The notes below the pieces were generated by a model that saw nothing but the letters and a program-made list of their open reading frames with translations, made no database searches and was not told where the DNA came from. A DNA stretch of 6,843 nt, taken from positions 1-6,843 of the forward strand of contig PUKU01000011.1 of assembly GCA_003550625.1 (NCBI GenBank). Reading direction: 5' to 3'. The position numbers and the translations under genes are program-made. The stretch is from Candidatus Aenigmatarchaeota archaeon (GTDB lineage Archaea > Aenigmatarchaeota > Aenigmatarchaeia > PWEA01). Below are positions 1 through 5,546 of the stretch, one piece after another; within the stretch, counting starts at the first letter, position 1; the number at the start of each line of letters is the position of its first letter.

Positions 1-143
1 AGGGTAGTGATGAAGGCGAGGAAAGGATAGTTAAGTTGGAGGAGGAAATTGAGGAGATAAGGAAACTTATTGATGAGGAGGGTAGTGATGAAGGTGAGGA
101 AAGGATAGTTAAGTTGGAGGAGGAAATTGAGGAGATAAGGAAA
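1..143 (+). repeat. 78-bp in-frame tandem repeat, at least two copies
   Basis: Positions 1-65 recur at 79-143 with a single difference (C at 17, T at 95), a synonymous change in a Gly codon. The period of 78 bp is exactly 26 codons, so the frame is kept. The second copy diverges after 143. The window begins within or at the edge of the first copy, so more copies may lie upstream. Confidence 0.92.
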
Positions 144-821
144 AATCTGGCTCCAGGTCAAACGGAGCTCGGTGTAAAAAAATTAGAGAATAGAATAAAT
201 GATCTTTCGAACACGGTGAATGAGTTATCCAAAGAAAACAAAGAACTAAAAGAAAAAATCAGTGGAGTAGATGAGAGTTCTGATGGAATAGAAAAGGGAA
301 ATGAAGAAAGAATTAAGGATATAGAAAGGAACATAAAAAGGATTTCCAACGAAATAAAGTGCCTAAGGGAGGAAGTGGACGATATTAACTTTGGGGAGAT
401 GGATATAAAGCTTCTCAAAGAATCCTACAAAAATATAAAAAACAGGATAAGTGCACTGGAAGATGGAGATGAGAAGGATACCCCGGATCAGATTGTAGAG
501 AATATGGATAATTTTACTGATGAAATAAAAACCGCGGAGCTACCAACAGAAGAAGATTTGGGCCACAAATACGAGGAAGAGGAGAGGGAAGTGAGATCGG
601 CATTCAGAGATGTGAAGAAGAGCCTCGAGAACATAGGAAGAAACATGGAAGGAAAGAACAGAGAATCTAAAAAGGGAGCCGATAATGAGATACCAAAAGA
701 GTTGAGAAGCTGGATAGGTAGAGGTCTCACAAAGGGATTCGGGCCAGAGAAACTAAAGGAATCTCTCAAAAAACACGGAAGAGATCCTTCTGTAGTAGAT
801 ATATACATGGAAAATAGATAG
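1..821 (+). CDS. Coiled-coil protein with tandem 26-residue repeats, 5' end missing
   Basis: The reading frame is open from the first full codon at position 3 to TAG at 819-821, giving 272 residues; the true start lies upstream. An in-frame TTG at 36 falls inside a repeat and is not a credible start. The first ~50 residues are two 26-residue repeats, each an acidic GSDEGEE linker followed by an amphipathic helix (IVKLEEEIEEIRK). More predicted coiled coil follows, with heptad-like Leu/Ile spacing and very high Lys/Glu content. The last ~40 residues differ: a compact, more basic helical segment (about 700-818) with LRSWIGRGLTKGFGPEKL and a helix ending in DPSVVDIYM. No signal peptide or membrane segment is visible in the part present, so it is probably cytoplasmic, though the missing N-terminus could change that. 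It is separated from the pilin-like genes by 73 bases, so a functional link is not shown. Function unknown; a structural or scaffolding role is a guess. Confidence 0.85.
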   Translation, partial: GSDEGEERIVKLEEEIEEIRKLIDEEGSDEGEERIVKLEEEIEEIRKNLAPGQTELGVKKLENRINDLSNTVNELSKENKELKEKISGVDESSDGIEKGNEERIKDIERNIKRISNEIKCLREEVDDINFGEMDIKLLKESYKNIKNRISALEDGDEKDTPDQIVENMDNFTDEIKTAELPTEEDLGHKYEEEEREVRSAFRDVKKSLENIGRNMEGKNRESKKGADNEIPKELRSWIGRGLTKGFGPEKLKESLKKHGRDPSVVDIYMENR

Positions 822-894
822 TACGCCGTCTTATATCCTAATGAATTACACATACAATACAAACCCACCGGCTAACGTAATACTGGTTTGAACT
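822..894 (+). promoter_or_regulatory. Intergenic gap, candidate promoter for the pilin-like operon
   Basis: This 73-base gap is the only non-coding space in the window large enough for a promoter, and five closely packed genes follow. TTATAT at 831-836 is a possible archaeal TATA box; with usual spacing, transcription would start near 860 and leave a leader of about 35 bases. No purine-rich BRE is obvious just upstream, and no good Shine-Dalgarno sequence precedes the ATG at 895, so a start closer to the ATG is also possible. No T-rich terminator for the upstream gene is evident. Confidence 0.3.
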
Positions 895-1311
895 ATGTTT
901 CTGAAGAAATACGGACAGGCATCCACAGAGTACATGATGATTATGGTTATAGCAATGCTCATACTCGTTCCACTTGTATCTATCGTTTATACACAGACAG
1001 AGACATCCAGAAGGGAGTTGGGAGACTCGGCGCTCAGGGACTCCCTCAGTGGTCTCGCCGATAGTGCAGACATGGTACAGGCACAGGGATACCCTGCCAG
1101 AATAACCAGAATTCTTCATCTCCCGCAGGGAACACGTTACACAAACGTCACACAAAACCATTTTGTTGTGCGCGTTGTCACGGCAGAGGGACCCACTGAT
1201 TTTTCATCCAAAACCTCGGCTAATCTCCAGGGAGATCTCCCAGACTCACCCGGATCCCATAGAGTCACAGTTAAGATGGAAGAGGAGGGTTTTGTCAATG
1301 TCACCCACTGA
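895..1311 (+). CDS. Archaeal class III signal peptide (type IV pilin-like) protein
   Basis: A 138-residue exported filament subunit candidate. Residues 1-7 form a short basic leader ending in Gly7; QASTEYMM follows, matching the class III QxSxEY motif with Glu at +5 (Glu12). A hydrophobic helix spans about 14-32. A class III prepilin peptidase (EppA/FlaK type) would be expected to cut after Gly7. The remaining ~105 residues start with an amphipathic helix and continue as a probable beta-rich domain with two N-glycosylation sequons, one at the very C-terminus (NVTH). The length fits small archaeal pilins. The ATG at 895 is chosen because it gives the ideal leader length; no clear Shine-Dalgarno sequence precedes it. 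It is first in a run of five prepilin-like genes and overlaps the next by 14 bases. From memory it resembles a pilin-like family recurrent in archaeal genomes, but whether it is a major or minor subunit cannot be told. Confidence 0.9.
   Translation: MFLKKYGQASTEYMMIMVIAMLILVPLVSIVYTQTETSRRELGDSALRDSLSGLADSADMVQAQGYPARITRILHLPQGTRYTNVTQNHFVVRVVTAEGPTDFSSKTSANLQGDLPDSPGSHRVTVKMEEEGFVNVTH
1284..1289 (+). promoter_or_regulatory. Strong Shine-Dalgarno site inside the preceding gene
   Basis: GGAGGG lies 8 bases before the ATG at 1298, within the end of the previous coding region. It supports 1298 as the start rather than the longer frame opening at a TTG at 1163, and it is the best ribosome binding site in the operon. 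Confidence 0.75.
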
Positions 1312-1705
1312 AAAAGGCCAGGTCTCTATGGAGTTCATGGCATACTTTGGTATACTCCTCCTTGTGTTTGTTGTATTTGGTCCAATCGTAGTCAGCCAAA
1401 CGGCTGTAATAGGAGAGAGATCGAGGAAAATAGAAGTTGGTAGAATCGCAACAGTACTGGAAAGAGAGATAAACAACGCGATTATCTTTGGTGATGGATA
1501 CAAAAGAAACTTCAGTATACCATACAGTCTATCGGACAAAGACTATGAAGTTAGCGTGGATAGCACAGAAAAAGGAAAGGTTCTCAGGGTTTCGTCTGAC
1601 GGTATAATAGAAAACAGACAGCTTATACTCACCGATATAGATGGTGCACCTACACCAGGCCACAACACTCTAAAAAACGAAGAGGGGATGATAGTTTTTG
1701 AATAG
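1298..1705 (+). CDS. Second class III signal peptide (type IV pilin-like) protein
   Basis: A 135-residue pilin-like protein. The leader is seven residues ending in KG, followed by QVSMEFMA with Glu12 at +5, then a strongly hydrophobic helix to about residue 32. The body continues the amphipathic helix (ERSRKIEVGRIATVLEREINNAI), then a beta-rich part beginning GDGYKRNFSIP that contains one sequon. From memory, a GDGY-RNF-P block after the helix is typical of a recurrent small archaeal class III pilin-like family. The frame is open upstream to a TTG at 1163, but that would bury the signal peptide 52 residues into the protein, whereas the ATG at 1298 has a good Shine-Dalgarno site and the usual leader length. 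It overlaps the upstream gene by 14 bases and the downstream gene by 8, which suggests translational coupling. Probable role: subunit of the same filament or initiation complex as its neighbours. Confidence 0.9.
   Translation: MSPTEKGQVSMEFMAYFGILLLVFVVFGPIVVSQTAVIGERSRKIEVGRIATVLEREINNAIIFGDGYKRNFSIPYSLSDKDYEVSVDSTEKGKVLRVSSDGIIENRQLILTDIDGAPTPGHNTLKNEEGMIVFE
1682..1700 (+). promoter_or_regulatory. Ribosome binding site and TTG start of the third pilin-like gene
   Basis: GAGGGG at 1682-1687 precedes a TTG codon at 1698-1700 by 10 bases. In-frame stops lie at 1689-1691 (TGA) and 1692-1694 (TAG), so no longer frame exists, and the next in-frame ATG falls inside the hydrophobic helix. TTG is therefore the only start that yields a complete signal peptide. 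Confidence 0.7.
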
Positions 1706-2225
1706 AACCGCCACGCATCACAAAGTTAATCGGGGTCAGATATTCTCCACGGACTTTATGGTAGGACTCGTGGTCGTGCTTTTTGTACTGACGACCATCC
1801 AAGTCTACCACTCACAGGTACTTGAAGATGTAAAACAGGAGGAGGAACTGATATACAGGGATAGTATAATTTCAAGAACGGACACCCTAATGCTCTTCGA
1901 GGGTCATCCACTGGACTGGCACAGCGACAACGTAAACATACTGGGTTTTTCAACCGGAACTCCCAATAAACTCAACAGAACAAAGCTTCTCGAATACTTT
2001 GAAATGCCAGGGGATGATGCCCTGGAACTTCTTAACTTTCATGGCCGAGACTTCTACATTTCGTTGGTCGACGACAACGGAGAGATCGTATCTTACAACA
2101 ATGTGGAGTTTGAAAGAGGCGACCGTGGTGGATGGGAAGACTCGGAAAATGTACACACTGTAGAAAGAAAGGCCTCGTTGGATGGAAAACCAGGAATAGT
2201 GTTTCTGAAAGTGGTAGTATGGTAG
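1698..2225 (+). CDS. Variant prepilin-like membrane-anchored protein, TTG start
   Basis: A 175-residue protein with a 13-residue leader ending in RG, then QIFSTDFMVG and a hydrophobic helix to about residue 36. The prepilin pattern is recognisable but altered: the acidic residue is Asp19 at +6 rather than Glu at +5, with Phe-Ser at +3/+4. After the helix comes a second helical stretch (EDVKQEEELIYRDSII), then a globular domain with GHPLDWHSDNVNILGFS and a LNRTKLLEYF block; the chain ends in a beta strand, LKVVVW. From memory, the P-x-x-W...N-T-K-L pattern recurs in archaeal proteins encoded next to class III pilins. Initiation is at TTG because no ATG or GTG precedes the signal peptide in this frame. 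It overlaps both neighbours (8 and 7 bases). Likely a minor subunit of the same complex; exact function unknown. Confidence 0.85.
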   Translation: MNRTATHHKVNRGQIFSTDFMVGLVVVLFVLTTIQVYHSQVLEDVKQEEELIYRDSIISRTDTLMLFEGHPLDWHSDNVNILGFSTGTPNKLNRTKLLEYFEMPGDDALELLNFHGRDFYISLVDDNGEIVSYNNVEFERGDRGGWEDSENVHTVERKASLDGKPGIVFLKVVVW

Positions 2226-5200
2226 AAAATAAGAGAGGTGTATTTTTCAGCCTCGATGCAGTATTGGCCCTGGGACTCATAATAGCAGTGGTGGGTGGAC
2301 TTGGATTTTACTACAGTATAGCACCGGAGATGGACTACAGGGACAAACACTCTGAAGCAGAGGATATAATGTCGTTCATATCCAACTCAAAGGCAGACGA
2401 GATAGATGGAATAGATGGATACACAAACGAAACCAGAACTGGTAGCACTGTTCTCGAACTTATCGGCTCCCACTGGGCAGCAGGAGAAACGCAAGCCGTT
2501 GAAGACATCACCGCGGCAGTAATAGACCAGAACACAAGAAGATGCTGGGAATTGATTTTTCCTGATGGAACGTCCGTGGGTAACTGTGAGGACGAAGGAG
2601 ACACTGTCTCCATAGCAAGCAGGATGGCTTCGGGATACGAAACGGGGAAGATGCCACATGGATATGTTGCCAGAGGACATCTGACTGACGCAGAGTCGAG
2701 GCTAGAAAATTCATACATTTTCTTTGGGGGTTACGTAGGCGATGGAAATATAACACAGGATATAGAACTGGAGAACATGAAGGAGGTACAGGGCGCAACT
2801 ATGGAACTGGATGCCGGTGGAAACTTTACGCTCTTCATAAACGACGAAGAGGCAGGGGAGTACGTTCCAGAGAAAGGGGATCTCAGGGCCGATAGATGGG
2901 AAATAGACCAAGACCATCTGGACAGTTTCGAGGAAGGAACGAACGAAATCCGTTTAAACTTTACAGGTACAAACAGGTCCATATCAGGAGGGTCCTTACA
3001 TGTCGAGTACAGTCTCACAGATGTATACCATAGGCCTGGCGAACCTGGGACAAAGACATACAGCTTTCCGGGGATAGAGGGTATAATAAACCTATACGAT
3101 GGTCTGGAGGTCCCGGGAACACTGGAAAACATAGAGGTGGATTTAAAATACAACTCATCGGCGGACCTTTTCCTTAATCTGGGGAATGTAACTGTGTATG
3201 AAAGCGGATGGGAGGACGTAGAAGGTATAGAAGATATTTTAGACAAGGGTGGGCTGGACCACGAGGACCTAAGTAATGGCACAGTACCTATCAGACTGGG
3301 TGTCAAGGATCTGAGGGACCTCCCGGGAATAGACGCAGATCCCGATGCAGTTGCAACAACCGATGTCTCGGGTAATATGCAGGCGAGACTGCATGACTCG
3401 GAATACCACAACAAATGGGAGGCAGCGGAGGCCGCAACAAACCTGTTTTTAGATGTGTTTGAAAATGCAACCCAGGCAAGGGCAGGTCTCACTGGTTTCG
3501 ACAGTGGACTATACTCATACTACCCCGTTACAAACGACACACAAGCGCTAAAGAATGAACTCGAACAGTGGGAAACAGGTGGACCTACATGCATAGGATG
3601 TGGGATACTGATGTCAATAAACTCACTGATAACAAGGGAAATGCCCCCCTACAGAGACTATAGGACTGTGGTTGGAAAAGAAAGTGAGTGGTCGGTTTCA
3701 GAGGAATATGAGGATGGATGGATGGAACTAGACTTCAACGACTCGGAGTGGAGCAAGGAAAGGGCCCCTGTTGGTCCAGGAGGAGAAATAGACCCATCTG
3801 AGGAATACTACCTAAGGACAACCTTCGAGTACTTTCCTGTGGAGTTCAGACAGCCCTTCCTGGAACTTGATCAAGATGGAGATGTTGAGGTTTACCTGAA
3901 CGGTAAAAAGATACACAGTTCACGGGAAAACACACAGAACAACTGGAACGAAGTGGTTGGGAGATGGGACAATGTAAGCGGGATGTGGCATCCTTCAGAC
4001 AACAGGTATACCACCGGAAACAGATCATGGTACTTCGGGATTGAGGAGGAGGGACATTATGAGACGAACAAAATAGAGAACGGGACCATAGTATCGCCCT
4101 GGGTAGAAAACACAGGAGAGAAAAAACTCGAGTTCGAACACTGGCTTGATAAGGGAAGTCAGCACACCGCCACAGTGGATGTCGATTATGGTCAGGGGTG
4201 GGAAACGTTGATGGATTTTGAAGAAACTGATGGTAACTGGGAGAAGATATCCATAGACCTATCCAACAATGATGAGGTCAGAGCAAGGTTCAGGTTCGAC
4301 AGCATAGAAGAAGTTGAAGATCAATACGAAGGTTGGTATGTGGACAACGTCTCTCTTGGTGGGTTCACAAGTAACCTGTTAGATAAGGAAATTATGGAAG
4401 ATGAAGAAAATGTACTCGCAGTCCTATTTGAACCAGAAGACGAGGGGTCTTCCTTTGATGCCGAGATATCTGCATCCGAGTACAGGTACAGATCCATGGT
4501 TGTACTTTCTGGAGGCAACTCCAATCAGCCAACAAACATGGAGGAGGCCATATACCACGAAAGCCTGGACAACAGCAGAGATCACACTATAGAAGCAGCA
4601 TGTAGAGCATACAAAAACCATGATATAACAGTCCATGCCGTTGCATTTGTCGAGGAGGACGAGGAGGAGGCGATAGAAGAACTCCAAGAAGCTGCAGAAT
4701 GTGGAGGAGGTGAGTTCTACAGGGTGGATCCCGATGAACTTGAGGAAGTCTATGAAAGAATAGCACACGATATACTGGAAGCAACCATGGAGGAACAGAG
4801 GGTCATACCAGAACGCAGAGTTGAGGACAGGTTGTACAAGGAATCAAACATCAACATAACATATTCACATAAGATAGAGCCTCTCAAACACGGCGAGGTG
4901 CCGCTTACGATAAGTTCGGATTCCTTTGGGGGAGAAGTAGAGTCTCCTAAGGAGGGACAGTTCTGGGTAGGTGAAGCAGCAAGAGTACTGGAAGCCCATG
5001 TAACCACGTATCCATCGCGTTTCTGGACATCTGTTGTAAATATATCAAACAGTGAGGTCGATGAAAACATCTACAACCTTTCAGAATACGGAGAAGATTA
5101 TTCGAGGTTAGGTGATCCACATAACATAGCAATACCTCCAAAGTACATATCACACGGCGAAAATACAATAACCGTGGATACATCAAGTGAAGCAGGAAAC

Positions 5201-5545
5201 TTTACAGGTGGATCACCGGACAGTAGAGTAATATACACAGTAGCCGTGAATGGATCAGTTGGCTACGGAGATGTGTTTCCTAAATATGAAGGCGGAGAGA
5301 GAACGGTCGAACTTGAAACAGGTGAAAAGTATCAACTGGGTGTAGGCAATACCTCGGATGCATGGGACCCGGAGGAGGATGCACTGGACGATCTCGTAGA
5401 CAGGTTGTTGGATAAGTTAGACGTTGACAACAGTGGTAAGATAAACCTGAGGATATCAGAAGGAAATATAGCAGTCGACGAAACAAAGCTCGGAGAGGTT
5501 CCTTATTTATGGGGACCTGGAAAGTTCACACTCAAAATATGGTAA
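2219..5545 (+). CDS. Giant prepilin-like protein with a split von Willebrand A domain
   Basis: A 1108-residue surface protein. Residues 1-7 are a basic leader (MVENKRG), then VFFSLDAVLALG with Asp13 at +6 and a hydrophobic helix to ~33: a variant prepilin anchor. Order after that: helical region 34-164, with Cys109/Cys123 and a block ending GYVARGHLTD; beta-sandwich 165-268; second beta region ~273-375 starting near FPGIEGIINLY; VWA first half ~376-477 (DVSGNM at 382-387, Thr457); jelly-roll 484-587 and 718-751 enclosing a MAM-like module 588-717; VWA second half ~755-856; C-terminal beta domains to 1108, with DVDNSGKIN at 1068-1076. There are six cysteines and 21 N-x-S/T sequons. The ATG at 2219 is preferred to the upstream ATG at 2132, which would give a 36-residue leader and a 94-base overlap. 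By analogy with PilY1 and modular VWA pilins of bacteria it may be a filament-tip adhesin; this is inference. Confidence 0.88.
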   Translation: MVENKRGVFFSLDAVLALGLIIAVVGGLGFYYSIAPEMDYRDKHSEAEDIMSFISNSKADEIDGIDGYTNETRTGSTVLELIGSHWAAGETQAVEDITAAVIDQNTRRCWELIFPDGTSVGNCEDEGDTVSIASRMASGYETGKMPHGYVARGHLTDAESRLENSYIFFGGYVGDGNITQDIELENMKEVQGATMELDAGGNFTLFINDEEAGEYVPEKGDLRADRWEIDQDHLDSFEEGTNEIRLNFTGTNRSISGGSLHVEYSLTDVYHRPGEPGTKTYSFPGIEGIINLYDGLEVPGTLENIEVDLKYNSSADLFLNLGNVTVYESGWEDVEGIEDILDKGGLDHEDLSNGTVPIRLGVKDLRDLPGIDADPDAVATTDVSGNMQARLHDSEYHNKWEAAEAATNLFLDVFENATQARAGLTGFDSGLYSYYPVTNDTQALKNELEQWETGGPTCIGCGILMSINSLITREMPPYRDYRTVVGKESEWSVSEEYEDGWMELDFNDSEWSKERAPVGPGGEIDPSEEYYLRTTFEYFPVEFRQPFLELDQDGDVEVYLNGKKIHSSRENTQNNWNEVVGRWDNVSGMWHPSDNRYTTGNRSWYFGIEEEGHYETNKIENGTIVSPWVENTGEKKLEFEHWLDKGSQHTATVDVDYGQGWETLMDFEETDGNWEKISIDLSNNDEVRARFRFDSIEEVEDQYEGWYVDNVSLGGFTSNLLDKEIMEDEENVLAVLFEPEDEGSSFDAEISASEYRYRSMVVLSGGNSNQPTNMEEAIYHESLDNSRDHTIEAACRAYKNHDITVHAVAFVEEDEEEAIEELQEAAECGGGEFYRVDPDELEEVYERIAHDILEATMEEQRVIPERRVEDRLYKESNINITYSHKIEPLKHGEVPLTISSDSFGGEVESPKEGQFWVGEAARVLEAHVTTYPSRFWTSVVNISNSEVDENIYNLSEYGEDYSRLGDPHNIAIPPKYISHGENTITVDTSSEAGNFTGGSPDSRVIYTVAVNGSVGYGDVFPKYEGGERTVELETGEKYQLGVGNTSDAWDPEEDALDDLVDRLLDKLDVDNSGKINLRISEGNIAVDETKLGEVPYLWGPGKFTLKIW
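3668..4471 (+). other. Jelly-roll (galactose-binding-like) insertion inside the VWA domain
   Basis: Residues 484-587 carry WMELDFNDSEW, YYLRTTFEYF and DGDVEVYLNGKKI, the usual order of strands in the sugar-binding-like jelly-roll seen at the ends of many glycosidases and surface proteins. Its closing strands, NLLDKEIMEDEENVLAVLF and SSFDAEIS, appear only at 719-751, after another inserted module. Ligand unknown; carbohydrate binding is possible but no binding residues can be assigned. Confidence 0.65.
3980..4369 (+). other. MAM-like beta-sandwich nested inside the jelly-roll
   Basis: Residues 588-717 read in order MWHPSDNR, GNRSWYFG, GTIVSPW, LEFEHWLD, VDVDYGQGWETL, WEKISIDLS, ARFRFDS and EGWYVDNV. 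This is the characteristic series of blocks of the extracellular MAM-like / peptidase-associated sandwich found in secreted bacterial and archaeal proteins. The module looks complete from first to last strand. Confidence 0.75.
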
Positions 5546-5546
5546 T

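Larger units (their letters stand above)
3335..4786 (+). other. VWA domain split in two by a 280-residue insertion
   Basis: The first half holds DVSGNM (382-387), a helix EAAEAATNLFLDVF and GPTCIGCGI (455-463), matching the VWA DxSxS and Thr motifs. The second half starts at MVVLSGG (760-766), the strand that normally reads like VVLTDG, and continues through ITVHAVAF and AECGGGEFYRV to a final helix VYERIAHDIL. The halves are joined through the flanks MPPYRDYR and EYRYRS, between the helix after the Thr motif and the following core strand. Confidence 0.8.

Noticed and set aside
822..894. Possible small RNA or terminator in the intergenic gap
   Set aside because: I saw no convincing hairpin, T-rich terminator or conserved RNA motif; only a weak TATA-like sequence remains.
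1163..1297. A 45-residue extension of the second pilin-like protein from a TTG
   Set aside because: It is the shifted frame of the preceding gene, has no signal-peptide logic, and a good Shine-Dalgarno site supports the ATG at 1298.
2132..2218. A 29-residue N-terminal extension of the giant protein containing a CxxC
   Set aside because: It overlaps the upstream gene by 94 bases and would place the prepilin cleavage site 36 residues in. The ATG at 2219 gives a normal seven-residue leader.
2401..2420. Short direct repeats (atagatgga-like) and similar GGATGG or GAGGAG runs elsewhere
   Set aside because: These short purine-rich echoes follow from repeated Asp, Gly and Glu codons in acidic proteins; they are not a separate element.
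2731..3492. A 253-codon open frame on the minus strand
   Set aside because: It lies wholly inside the giant gene, opposite a frame with clear conserved domains. Its Ser/Pro-rich translation is what the complement of an acidic, purine-rich coding strand gives.
4401..4592. A 63-codon + strand frame inside the VWA region
   Set aside because: It is out of frame with the well-supported VWA coding sequence, with no independent start signal or recognisable product.
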